A DNA stretch of 27,899 bases from an uncultured Alistipes sp. (GTDB lineage Bacteria; Bacteroidota; Bacteroidia; Bacteroidales; Rikenellaceae), in NCBI GenBank assembly GCA_958449275.1, contig CAUDHE010000024.1, forward strand, positions 1-27,899. Direction: 5' to 3'. The notes below the pieces were generated by a model, which made no database searches, had not been told where the DNA came from, and saw only the letters and a program-made list of their open reading frames with translations. Below are positions 15,651-24,115 of the stretch, piece by piece; the first letter of the stretch is position 1, and the number at the start of each line of letters is the position of its first letter. Both the position numbers and the translations under genes were made by a program.

Positions 15651-16616
15651 TTAATCTGCTTCGTAGTTTTCGTCCTGAATCTGTCCCATGAGGCTCTTGT
15701 AGGCATCGGCCGACATGTTCTTGTCGAAATAGTTGATGGGGTTCACGTGCGACCGCATGTATATCACCTCGTAATGAAGGTGCGGCGAGGTGGATACGCC
15801 CGTGTTGCCGAGTTCGCCTATGAGCTGTCCGCGCTTTACCGAGTCGCCTTTTTGAACGAGTATCTTGTCCAAATGCGCGTAGCGGGTCTGGTATCCGAAA
15901 CCGTGATTCAGCAATATCTGCGTGCCGTAGCCCGTGCGTGCGCGGCTGAGAACGGTCTCCTGCACCACGCCGTCGCCCGTGGCGTACACGGGATCGCCCA
16001 CACGGCCCGGCATGTCCACGCCGCTGTGGAATTTCCATACGTGGTATTTGGGGTGCATTCTGTATCCGAACGCTCCGATTTTGTTGCGCAGCTTGGTGCG
16101 GTCGATAGGCCAGATGGCGGGTATGGCGGTGGAGAACTTCTCCTTGTCTTTCGACAGAGCCTGCAACTCGTCGAGCGAGACCGATTCGAGATAAAGGCTG
16201 CGGGCGAACTGGTCGAGCTCGTGCCATGCCGTGAGCATCGCGGGCGAATAGTCGTCGCCTGCGATGTGCTCGTATTTTTTATCGTCGTAGGGCGAGTATA
16301 TGCCCTCGACGGCGAGCGTGTCGGTCGAGAACAGCGGACGGTAGACGTAGTTGTCGCGATGACGTATTTGGGCGAGTTTGCGTTGCGACGTGCGGATTCG
16401 GTTCTGCAATACCTCGTATCGGAGTTTCAGTTCGCGGTTTTTGTCGGCCAAACGGTAGAGCTTTGGGGTGTAGAACAGCGACGAGAATAGTATGTTGACT
16501 ATCGATACGATGATGAACCCTATGAGCAGGTTGCGTATGAGTCGATACGATTGCAGACGGTGGATGAGGCTTCGCGCCTCTCCCTTCTCTTTGATGTTGC
16601 CCGAAAATCGTCTCAT
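15651..16616 (-). CDS. Membrane-anchored M23 family metallopeptidase (upstream copy)
   Basis: A 321-aa paralogue of the next gene with the same plan: short basic cytosolic tail, transmembrane helix at about 29-48, coiled-coil linker (55-85 and beyond), and a C-terminal M23 domain. The domain is intact: H197 and D201 in HSGVD, H248, H279 and H281 in HLHYEV. It should act on peptidoglycan or bind an amidase in the periplasm. The linker differs strongly from that of the other copy, suggesting different partners. Transcription comes from a well-placed TAAATTTG promoter that faces away from alaS. Placement of such peptidases beside alaS is, as I recall, common in Bacteroidales. Confidence 0.92.
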   Translation of the reverse strand: MRRFSGNIKEKGEARSLIHRLQSYRLIRNLLIGFIIVSIVNILFSSLFYTPKLYRLADKNRELKLRYEVLQNRIRTSQRKLAQIRHRDNYVYRPLFSTDTLAVEGIYSPYDDKKYEHIAGDDYSPAMLTAWHELDQFARSLYLESVSLDELQALSKDKEKFSTAIPAIWPIDRTKLRNKIGAFGYRMHPKYHVWKFHSGVDMPGRVGDPVYATGDGVVQETVLSRARTGYGTQILLNHGFGYQTRYAHLDKILVQKGDSVKRGQLIGELGNTGVSTSPHLHYEVIYMRSHVNPINYFDKNMSADAYKSLMGQIQDENYEAD

Positions 16617-16643
16617 ACGTTATTAAAATATCTTAATATGGTG

Positions 16644-16671
16644 CAAATTTAGCGTAAAATGTGTAATTTTG
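16644..16671. promoter_or_regulatory. Divergent promoters for the M23 pair and alaS
   Basis: Minus strand: TAAATTTG (16651-16644) matches the Bacteroidota -7 motif exactly, with TTG 20 bases upstream. Plus strand: TAATTTTG (16664-16671) is also an exact match, 50 bases before the alaS ATG, though its -33 element is poor. The two -7 elements are only 12 bases apart, so each promoter's -33 region lies across the other's core and simultaneous polymerase binding is unlikely. Confidence 0.7.
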
Positions 16672-16720
16672 CAATCCGCTAACGATCATATAACGTAAGT
16701 AAGAGCAAAAACGATATATC

Positions 16721-19336
16721 ATGGAATCAAACAAAATCAGACAGGCGTTTCTCGATTTTTTTCAAAGCAAAGGCCATACGATAGTTCCGTCGGCCCCGAT
16801 GGTGGTGAAGAACGACCCCACGTTGATGTTCACCAACGCGGGTATGAACCAGTTTAAAGATATCTTTTTGGGCAATGCCCCCCGCCGCTATCCGCGTGCG
16901 GCCGACACGCAGAAGTGTCTGCGTGTGTCGGGCAAGCATAACGACCTGGAGGAGGTGGGGCACGACACATATCACCACACCATGTTCGAGATGCTGGGCA
17001 ACTGGTCTTTCGGCGATTACTTCAAGAAAGAGGCCATCGCATGGGCTTGGGAGCTGCTGACCGAGGTGTACGGTCTCGACAAGAGCCGCATGTACGCCAC
17101 CGTATTCGAGGGTAGCGACGGCGACGGAGTGCCTTTCGACGAGGAGGCCTACGGTTACTGGCGCGAGTATCTGCCCGAGGACCACATAATCCGCGGCAAC
17201 AAGCACGACAATTTCTGGGAGATGGGCGAGACGGGTCCCTGCGGCCCTTGCAGCGAGATCCACTACGATCTGCGCGATGAGGCGGAGATTGCCATGGTGG
17301 CTGGCCGCGACATGGTCAACACGGGCCACCATCTGGTAATAGAGATATGGAACCTCGTGTTCATGCAGTTCAACCGCAAGGCGAGCGGCGAGCTGGAGCC
17401 TCTGCCCGCCAAGCATGTGGATACGGGCATGGGCTTCGAGCGTCTCTGCATGATTCTGCAAGGCAAGAAATCGAATTACGATACCGACGTGTTCCAGCCC
17501 ACCATCGGGCGCATAGCGGCCATGGCCGGCAAGCGTTATGGCGATGATGCCAAGTGCGACATAGCCATGCGCGTCATGGCCGACCATCTTCGTGCCATAG
17601 CTTTCTCCATAGCCGACGGACAACTTCCCGCCAACGCCAAGGCGGGCTACGTCATACGACGCATCCTCCGACGTGCGGTGCGTTACGGCTATACTTATTT
17701 GGGTTTTACCGAGCCTACGCTGTGCAAGCTCGTTCCCGGGCTGGCCGAGCAGATGGGCGACCGGTTCCCCGAGCTGAAGAGTCAGCAAACGCTTATCGAG
17801 CGTGTCATCGAGGAGGAGGAGGCTTCGTTCCTGCGTACTCTGTCTACCGGCATCAACCTGCTCGACGGCGTGATCCGCAAGGCCGGCGACAAGGGTTGCA
17901 TATCGGGCAAGGATGCTTTCGAACTTTACGATACGTTCGGGTTCCCCATCGACCTTACGGAGCTTATCGCCCGCGAACAGGGTGTGGATGTCGATCTGGC
18001 GGGTTTCGAGAAGGAACTTCAGGCCCAGAAGGAGCGTTCGCGCAACGCCGCGGCGCAGGATATCGACGACTGGCAGGAGCTGCTGCCCGTAGAAAACAGC
18101 GAATTCATAGGTTACGACACGCTTACCTCGCCCGTCCGCATAGCGCGTTACCGCCGTGTGACGACCAAAGGTAAGACGACATATCAAATGGTGTTCGACC
18201 GTACGCCGTTCTACGGCAATTCGGGCGGACAGATAGGCGACACGGGTTACATCGAGAGCGCCAACGAGCGCATAGCCGTAATAGCCACCGAGAAGGAGAA
18301 CGGGCTCATAGTGCATGTCGCCGCTGCGCTGCCCGAGAATCCGTCGGCGGCGTTTACCGCCGTGGTCGACGCCGAGAAGCGTCAGGCAGCGGCCAATAAC
18401 CATACGGCCACCCACCTCCTGGATCAGGCTTTGCGCAAGGTCTTGGGTACGCACGTCGAGCAGAAGGGTTCGATGGTGTCGCCGTCGGGACTCCGTTTCG
18501 ACTTTTCGCATTTCCAGAAGGTGACGCCCGAGCAGTTGCGCGAGGTGGAGCGGCTGGTTAACAAGGCCATTCGTGCCAACCTGCCACTGGAGGAGCGTCG
18601 CGACGCCACTATGGAGGAGGCCGTGGCGGCCGGAGCCATAATGCTTTTCGGCGAGAAATACGGCGATCGCGTGCGCATCGTCAAGTTCGGCGAGTCGGTC
18701 GAGTTGTGCGGCGGTACCCACACTTCGGCAACAGGTACGCTCGGATTATTCAAAATCGTGAGCGAGAGCGCCATTTCGGCCGGTGTGCGACGCATAGAGG
18801 CCGTGACGGGCGAGCGCGCCGAGGAGATGGTTTACATGGCCGAGGATCAGATCATAGGTATCGGCCGTTTGATAAACAATCCGAAGGTGGAGCAGGCCGT
18901 GCGCAAGCTGTTGGAGAGCAACGAATCGTTGCAGCGCGAGGTCGAGGAGCTGCATAAGGAGCAGGTGGCTGCGCTGGCCGACAAGATACTTTCGGAGCGT
19001 AAGGATGACGACGATGTGTTCGTCATTGCGCGCCAGGTGCCCTACACGTCGAACATGATGAAGAATCTGGCCTATACTTTGCGTGACAAAGCTTCGAATA
19101 TCGTGATGGCGATAGGTTGCGTGACCGACGGCAAACCGATGCTCGCCGTCATGCTCGGCGACGATATAGTCGCCCGCGGCGCGGATGCGGGGGCTGTGGT
19201 TCGCGAAGCGGCCAAGGCCATCGACGGCGGCGGCGGCGGACAGAAGTTCTTCGCCACGGCGGGCGGCAAGAATCCCGACGGTCTGCAAAAGGCGATAGAC
19301 TCCGCGGTAGAAATTATTATGTCGAAATTGAAATAG
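16721..19336 (+). CDS. alaS: Alanyl-tRNA synthetase
   Basis: Charges tRNA-Ala with alanine and edits mischarged serine or glycine. The 871-aa protein has every domain: an N-terminal class II core with RVSGKHNDLEEVG and MFEMLGNWSFGDYF, the tRNA-recognition region, and the editing domain with zinc ligands H561 and H565 (HTATH) and C663 and H667 (CGGTH). A C-terminal C-Ala region ends in the glycine-rich GGGGGQKFFATAGG. No missing residue was noticed. The gene starts 50 bases after an exact TAnnTTTG box and lies 16 bases before gpmI, so the two probably share a transcript ending at 20939. Confidence 0.98.
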   Translation: MESNKIRQAFLDFFQSKGHTIVPSAPMVVKNDPTLMFTNAGMNQFKDIFLGNAPRRYPRAADTQKCLRVSGKHNDLEEVGHDTYHHTMFEMLGNWSFGDYFKKEAIAWAWELLTEVYGLDKSRMYATVFEGSDGDGVPFDEEAYGYWREYLPEDHIIRGNKHDNFWEMGETGPCGPCSEIHYDLRDEAEIAMVAGRDMVNTGHHLVIEIWNLVFMQFNRKASGELEPLPAKHVDTGMGFERLCMILQGKKSNYDTDVFQPTIGRIAAMAGKRYGDDAKCDIAMRVMADHLRAIAFSIADGQLPANAKAGYVIRRILRRAVRYGYTYLGFTEPTLCKLVPGLAEQMGDRFPELKSQQTLIERVIEEEEASFLRTLSTGINLLDGVIRKAGDKGCISGKDAFELYDTFGFPIDLTELIAREQGVDVDLAGFEKELQAQKERSRNAAAQDIDDWQELLPVENSEFIGYDTLTSPVRIARYRRVTTKGKTTYQMVFDRTPFYGNSGGQIGDTGYIESANERIAVIATEKENGLIVHVAAALPENPSAAFTAVVDAEKRQAAANNHTATHLLDQALRKVLGTHVEQKGSMVSPSGLRFDFSHFQKVTPEQLREVERLVNKAIRANLPLEERRDATMEEAVAAGAIMLFGEKYGDRVRIVKFGESVELCGGTHTSATGTLGLFKIVSESAISAGVRRIEAVTGERAEEMVYMAEDQIIGIGRLINNPKVEQAVRKLLESNESLQREVEELHKEQVAALADKILSERKDDDDVFVIARQVPYTSNMMKNLAYTLRDKASNIVMAIGCVTDGKPMLAVMLGDDIVARGADAGAVVREAAKAIDGGGGGQKFFATAGGKNPDGLQKAIDSAVEIIMSKLK

Positions 19337-19352
19337 TAAAACATACGATTTT

Positions 19353-20879
19353 ATGGACAAGAAAGTATTATTGATGATTCTCGACGGCTGGGGAATCGGC
19401 GACCACACCAAATCGGACGTGATCTCGACCATGCACCCTGCCTATATCTCGGCCATGACCGAGCAGTATCCCCATGCGCAGCTGCGCACCGACGGCGAGA
19501 ACGTCGGACTGCCCGACGGCCAGATGGGAAATTCGGAGGTGGGGCACCTCAACATCGGCGCGGGCCGAGTGGTGTATCAGGATCTGGTGAAGATCAACCG
19601 CGCGTGCGCCGACAACTCGATCTTCGAAAATCCCGAGATCGTGAAGGCATTCGAATATGCCAAGCAGAAGGGCGCCAACGTGCATTTCATGGGCCTCACG
19701 TCGGACGGCGGCGTGCACTCGTCGATCGAGCATCTGTATAAACTTTGCGACATAGCGGCTCATTACGGCATAGAGAACACTTTCGTGCATTGCTTCATGG
19801 ACGGTCGCGACACCGATCCCAAGAGCGGCAAAGGCTTCATTGCCGACGTGGAGGCGCATCTGGCCAAGAGCACGGGCAAGATCGCGTCGATCATAGGCCG
19901 TTATTACGCCATGGATCGCGACAAGCGCTGGGAGCGCGTGAAGGTGGCTTACGATCTGTTGGTTAACGGTACGGGCGACGCTTCTACCGATATGGTCGAG
20001 GCCATGCAGCGTTCTTACGACGCGGGTGTTACCGACGAGTTCGTGAAGCCCGTGGTGCGCGTCGACGAGAATGGCGAGGTGAGCGGCCGCATCAAACCCG
20101 ACGACATGGTGATATTCTTCAATTACCGTAACGACCGTGCCAAGGAGATAACCATCGTACTCACGCAGGAGGACATGCCTGCCGAGGGTATGCACACCAT
20201 GCCGCTTTATTATTGCTGCATGACTCCTTACGATGCCAAGTTCAAGGGTCTGCATATCCTTTTCGACAAGGAGAACGTTACCAACACCATAGGCGAGTAT
20301 GTCTCGTCGCAGGGCCTTTCGCAGCTCCGTATAGCCGAGACCGAGAAGTATGCCCATGTGACTTTCTTCCTCAACGGCGGCCGTGAGGACAAGTTCGAGG
20401 GCGAGGAGCGAATTTTGGTGGCTTCGCCTAAGGTGGCCACCTACGACCTGCAACCCGAGATGAGCGCATACGAGGTGAAAGACAAACTGGTAGAGGCGTT
20501 GGGTACGCAGAAGTTCGACTTCATCTGCCTCAATTTCGCCAATGGCGACATGGTGGGCCATACGGGTGTTTACGAGGCTATCGAGAAGGCCGTCAAGGCT
20601 GTCGACGAGTGTGTGGCTGCCGTTGTCGAGGCCGCCAAGGCCAACGGTTACGAGGTGGTGATGATCGCCGACCACGGCAATGCCGACTTCGCCGTCAATG
20701 CCGACGGTACGCCCAATACGGCGCATTCGCTCAATCCCGTGCCCATCGTAGTGGTGTCGGACCGCGTAAAGAGCGTACGTAACGGCATATTGGCCGACGT
20801 CGCTCCCACGGTTCTGAAACTTATGGGGCTGAAGCAGCCTGCTGAGATGACGGGCGAGGCTTTGGTGGAGATGAAATAA
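19353..20879 (+). CDS. gpmI: 2,3-bisphosphoglycerate-independent phosphoglycerate mutase
   Basis: Interconverts 3- and 2-phosphoglycerate in glycolysis using two manganese ions and a phosphoserine intermediate. At 508 aa it is the typical length. The start LLMILDGWG supplies metal ligand D11; GNSEVGH has the catalytic S61; IADHGNAD (D440, H441) and the later AHSLNPVP contribute the remaining metal site. The cytosolic enzyme is intact. It follows alaS by 16 bases and is followed by a clear terminator, so it closes that transcription unit. Confidence 0.98.
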   Translation: MDKKVLLMILDGWGIGDHTKSDVISTMHPAYISAMTEQYPHAQLRTDGENVGLPDGQMGNSEVGHLNIGAGRVVYQDLVKINRACADNSIFENPEIVKAFEYAKQKGANVHFMGLTSDGGVHSSIEHLYKLCDIAAHYGIENTFVHCFMDGRDTDPKSGKGFIADVEAHLAKSTGKIASIIGRYYAMDRDKRWERVKVAYDLLVNGTGDASTDMVEAMQRSYDAGVTDEFVKPVVRVDENGEVSGRIKPDDMVIFFNYRNDRAKEITIVLTQEDMPAEGMHTMPLYYCCMTPYDAKFKGLHILFDKENVTNTIGEYVSSQGLSQLRIAETEKYAHVTFFLNGGREDKFEGEERILVASPKVATYDLQPEMSAYEVKDKLVEALGTQKFDFICLNFANGDMVGHTGVYEAIEKAVKAVDECVAAVVEAAKANGYEVVMIADHGNADFAVNADGTPNTAHSLNPVPIVVVSDRVKSVRNGILADVAPTVLKLMGLKQPAEMTGEALVEMK

Positions 20880-20903
20880 AGGGTCGTCTTCGACGATCGC
20901 TCG

Positions 20904-20939
20904 ATTCCCGAGACTCGCGGAGCTCTCGGGAATTTTTTT
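20904..20939 (+). terminator. Intrinsic terminator of alaS-gpmI
   Basis: Perfect 10-bp inverted repeat ATTCCCGAGA (20904-20913) and TCTCGGGAAT (20924-20933) around a 10-base loop, followed by a run of seven T. It lies 24 bases after the gpmI stop. Confidence 0.93.
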
Positions 20940-20945
20940 GTGGTT

Positions 20946-21034
20946 GCTGTTCGCTGACGGCGGGGAAGTGCGACAGCAGTCCCCCGCGTGGGGCGGCGGC
21001 GAACTGCCGACATTGCAAGACAATGTCGATATAT
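20946..21034 (+). repeat. Hairpin-rich element, family 2, copy E
   Basis: Chain of inverted repeats upstream of proC: GCTGTTCGC (20946-20954) with GCGACAGC around a long loop, then GTCCCCCGCGTGGGG, then CGGCGAACTGCCG, and finally a perfect 8-bp hairpin CGACATTG/CAATGTCG (21008-21015 and 21021-21028) with loop CAAGA. Nearly the same string occurs on the minus strand at 25241-25141. The last arm overlaps the expected -33 region of the proC promoter. Confidence 0.8.
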
Positions 21035-21055
21035 ACATTATTTTTCTTACATTTG
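21024..21055 (+). promoter_or_regulatory. proC promoter
   Basis: TACATTTG (21048-21055) is an exact Bacteroidota -7 motif, 19 bases before the ATG. The -33 position, 19 bases upstream, falls on TGTCG (21024-21028), the end of the family 2 hairpin. The untranslated leader would be about 12 bases. Confidence 0.65.
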
Positions 21056-21074
21056 ACAATTAAAAATCGGCATT

Positions 21075-21863
21075 ATGAAAATTTCCATCATAGGCGCAGG
21101 CAACATGGGCGGCGCCGTAGCATGCGGTCTGGCGGCGAGCGGCCGTTTCGGCGCGGACGATATAGTCTGCGCGAATCCCTCTCGGGGAAAGTTGGAGCGA
21201 TTGCGCGAACGTTACGATATTATCGGGGTTACGACGGACAACGCGGCGGCCGCAGCTCGGGCTGATGTTGTAGTAATCGCCGTGAAGCCGTGGTATGCCG
21301 AGGCGGTGGTGCGCGAGGTAGGCGAGGTATTCGATCCCGCTCGACAGATGTTGGCGTCGGTGGTCGCGGGAGTGTCGACGGCGCAGTTGGTCGAGTGGAC
21401 GGGACATAAGGAGGAGGCGCCCGCGGTATTCCGAGTCATACCCAATACGGCGGCGAGCATCGGCAAGAGCATGACCTTCATGTCGGCGGCGAATGCCGAC
21501 GAGAAGCAGACGGCGGTGGTGAAAACGTTGTTCGATACCATAGGAGCTACCATGATTGTCGACGAAAAGATGCTCGAAACGGGAATGATACTCGCCTCGT
21601 GCGGCATAGCGTTCGCTTTGCGTTACGTGCGTGCCGCGGCCGAGGGCGGCGTGGAGCTGGGGTGTTCGGCGTCTCAGGCTTCCGAGATCGTGGCCCGTAC
21701 CATGATCGGGGCAGGGGAGTTGCTGTTACGCAACGGAACTCACCCCGAGCAGGAGATCGATCGGGTGACCACTGCGGGCGGCATAACAATCCGCGGTCTG
21801 AACGAGATGGAGCACGCGGGATTCACCTCGTCGGTTATCAGAGGGTTGAAGGCGTGCAAGTAA
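21075..21863 (+). CDS. proC: Pyrroline-5-carboxylate reductase
   Basis: Last step of proline synthesis: reduces 1-pyrroline-5-carboxylate to proline with NAD(P)H. The 262-aa protein opens with the Rossmann motif IIGAGNMGGA (G7, G9, G12) and ends with the family's substrate-binding dimer domain, including ASCGIAFALRYVRA, ARTMIGAGELL, TTAGGITIRGLNEME and a short basic tail. This is the usual size. It is a single-gene unit with its own promoter and runs convergently into the S41 protease gene, with only repeat copy C between the two stop codons. Confidence 0.97.
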   Translation: MKISIIGAGNMGGAVACGLAASGRFGADDIVCANPSRGKLERLRERYDIIGVTTDNAAAAARADVVVIAVKPWYAEAVVREVGEVFDPARQMLASVVAGVSTAQLVEWTGHKEEAPAVFRVIPNTAASIGKSMTFMSAANADEKQTAVVKTLFDTIGATMIVDEKMLETGMILASCGIAFALRYVRAAAEGGVELGCSASQASEIVARTMIGAGELLLRNGTHPEQEIDRVTTAGGITIRGLNEMEHAGFTSSVIRGLKACK

Positions 21864-21867
21864 AGTT

Positions 21868-21960
21868 CGGCTCGTAGAGCCGTGCGGGCCGCAGCCTCGC
21901 CCCGCGAAGGCCCGCAAATTTCACGTATGCTCGTTTGCGGTTTTCGCAGGCTGCGGCCCG
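21868..21960 (-). repeat. Structured 3'-end element, family 1, copy C
   Basis: In minus-strand sense the element starts 4 bases after the S41 protease stop: CGGGCCGCAGCCT (21960-21948), middle block TGCGGGCCTTCGCGGGG, then AGGCTGCGGCCCG (21897-21885), and finally hairpin CGGCTC/GAGCCG around TAC (21882-21868). The outer inverted repeat is perfect over 13 bp. TGCGGGCC (21883-21890) can instead pair with GGCCCGCA (21909-21916), so two folds compete. There is no T-run and no other terminator in this convergent gap. Confidence 0.82.
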
Positions 21961-21964
21961 ACAG

Positions 21965-24076
21965 CTATTTCTTCCTCCTTTTCATCCTCACCGTAACCGC
22001 GGCTGCCATAGCGACGGCCGCCGCTGCATACCAAATCCATGCGGGCGCGCCTTTCGTCGGCGCGACGTCTATCTCGGCGAACGGATTCTCGCCCAAATAC
22101 TCTCCGTCGGCGATGGCTTTCAGGGCGCGGTTGAGTATGGCGTCGCCGTATGTGAAAGCCGCCTCGTCGCAGGTGAGAGGCACGCAAATGTCGGGCACCA
22201 CTCCGCGGCCATAGGGTATGCGGGGCGACTCCGTCTCGTCGAACACGCACTTTACGAGCGGTATGCGCCACGTCACGCGCGAATTGGGCAGGCAGATGTC
22301 GGTGAATTTCAGAGCGGTCATATAGTGATAGGCCGTGCGTGTCTCGCGGCCTATTATCAGGCCTCGGTGCGAACGCATCACCACGGCGGGAAAGAGCGTC
22401 GAGGCCGAGCTCGACAGTTCGTTGGTCAGCACATAGAGTTTGCCTCCGTAATGCGCCGCCGAGTCGGGCAGAATGTACAACTCCTCGCCGCGGGCATACA
22501 ACCCGTCGCGTCCCTGCTCGGCTTTGTATTCTTCGCCGAAAATATCGTCCATGTCGGCGCTGTAATTGCGACTGTGCTCGAACGACTTGAAATTTCCGCG
22601 ACGGCACACCTTGCCGTATCCTCTTATCGTCGTATAGGGCTTGTCGGTGCAGTACGACAGCAATTTTTTGGTAACGTCGTCGTGCCCGCCGCCGTTGTTG
22701 CGAACGTCGAATATGAGGTGGGGCACGTCGTGATGTTCGATTATGAAGTCGCGTATCTTTTCTGTCTCCGTTTGGTCGAGCTGAAAGGTCGCGAGACCTA
22801 TGTAGGCCGTCGAGTCGTTCAGCATCTTAAGATCGAAATTGTGCCCGTCGTATCGGTTGATGGCGTTGAACTTGCCGATCGACGGGGTGAATTTCACCTT
22901 TTCGCCCTTCCAGACATGGCTTTCAACCTTCAGAGTCTCGCCGTCGTCGAATGTCACTACATAGCTCCTGTCGGCTGCTGCGTGAGGAAAATTGTCGATG
23001 TAAAGATCTGACAAACGGGCGAACTGCAAGAACTTCACGTAATCCTCCACGCGAGCGTCGTAGCCCGAGACATAACGCGCCGTGTGACGCAACACAGAAT
23101 CGGCGGGTATGCCGTCCACGGCGGTCACCGTGCGGTTCAGATAGTGTTCGAAGCCCGTGTTGGCCAGCCAGACCTTTATCCCGTCGCCTATGCGGCCTAT
23201 GTTGATGTCCCGATATTCGGGTGCGGTCAGGGTCGTTTCGGGCCAATACGCGACGTGGGAGTCATGCAGCAGAGCACATGCGCGAGACATAGTCATCATG
23301 AATTTGCCGATCGGTATGGTTTCGGTTATCGCCTCCGTCTCCTTGCGCCGCCACGCTTCCAGTTCCTCGCGCGCGATGAGGTCGTCGAGCGAGGGGTAAC
23401 ATTCAATGAAAGCGTCGACCAGAACGTTTATGTCGTCGCGTGCCTGCTGTGGCGTGAGCTCCGTTACGGGCTTCAGCTCCTCGGGCGGAATGAACGAACT
23501 CTCGATGCCGAAAGGCGACATGGGATCCGATACCGTTCCGCGCGGCGACGATACCGATATCCTTATCGACGGCTCCCCGATGGCTTCGTACGAGTAGCGT
23601 ACGGTTCCCAGCTTCTCGCCCCGACTTACGGTTTCGCCCGTCTTGAACGGCCGCGCGAGCTTTATGCCCTCGATATGAATGGTTCGTCCGTCGTCGGTGC
23701 GCAGGCTTATGGAGTGGCTGACGTATTTGAGTTTGTATCGCGGCCCGCCGCCTTCGGCGAACTCTTTTGCCGCTTCCTCGAAATCCTTGTCGAAATCGAC
23801 CGATCCGCTGCGGCTGCTTGTCAACGATTCCGAATATGCCATAAGTATCGACGTTATCTTGCCGTCGACAGGCGCGACTACTTCGGTGCCGAGCGGTGCC
23901 GTGACGAACAGATCGGCGAAATTGAGCTGTCTGCCGATGTAGGTCTGCGGCTTGTAGATAATGCCGTCGCCCGCTTCGGCTTCCGCGACAGGCCACAGCC
24001 ACACCCCTCCGTCGGCGCGAGCCGCGAGGAACGATACCGATGCGAGCAGTGTCGCGAGGATGAGTTTCGGGTTCAT
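21965..24076 (-). CDS. Exported protease: inactive M23-like domain fused to S41 domain
   Basis: A 703-aa envelope protein. Residues 1-21 are a signal peptide with likely cleavage after ARA. Residues about 45-185 look like an M23 domain (TAPLGTEVVAPVDGKI, later KTGETVSRGEKLG) that has lost its zinc ligands: NFADL replaces HxGxD, and PSIRISVS replaces HLHFEV. From about 220 onward lies an S41 tail-specific-protease domain with IFDVRNNGGG and a serine cluster TNELSSSAST (551-560) holding the likely nucleophile. A C-terminal helix (about 679-695) ends in RMKRRKK, implying a membrane anchor. Substrate is unknown; peptidoglycan-associated targeting is an inference from the dead M23 fold. It has its own promoter with a nine-base C/G run in the spacer. 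Confidence 0.87.
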   Translation of the reverse strand: MNPKLILATLLASVSFLAARADGGVWLWPVAEAEAGDGIIYKPQTYIGRQLNFADLFVTAPLGTEVVAPVDGKITSILMAYSESLTSSRSGSVDFDKDFEEAAKEFAEGGGPRYKLKYVSHSISLRTDDGRTIHIEGIKLARPFKTGETVSRGEKLGTVRYSYEAIGEPSIRISVSSPRGTVSDPMSPFGIESSFIPPEELKPVTELTPQQARDDINVLVDAFIECYPSLDDLIAREELEAWRRKETEAITETIPIGKFMMTMSRACALLHDSHVAYWPETTLTAPEYRDINIGRIGDGIKVWLANTGFEHYLNRTVTAVDGIPADSVLRHTARYVSGYDARVEDYVKFLQFARLSDLYIDNFPHAAADRSYVVTFDDGETLKVESHVWKGEKVKFTPSIGKFNAINRYDGHNFDLKMLNDSTAYIGLATFQLDQTETEKIRDFIIEHHDVPHLIFDVRNNGGGHDDVTKKLLSYCTDKPYTTIRGYGKVCRRGNFKSFEHSRNYSADMDDIFGEEYKAEQGRDGLYARGEELYILPDSAAHYGGKLYVLTNELSSSASTLFPAVVMRSHRGLIIGRETRTAYHYMTALKFTDICLPNSRVTWRIPLVKCVFDETESPRIPYGRGVVPDICVPLTCDEAAFTYGDAILNRALKAIADGEYLGENPFAEIDVAPTKGAPAWIWYAAAAVAMAAAVTVRMKRRKK

Positions 24077-24115
24077 TTCTTTTTGATTTACAGCGTTAAA
24101 CTATCGTTCACTTTG

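Noticed and set aside
16727..18721. 664-aa open frame on the minus strand opposite alaS, and a similar 563-aa frame opposite gpmI (19368-21059)
   Set aside because: Antisense frames are commonly open in GC-rich genes with this codon bias; both lie opposite fully conserved enzymes and show no motifs.
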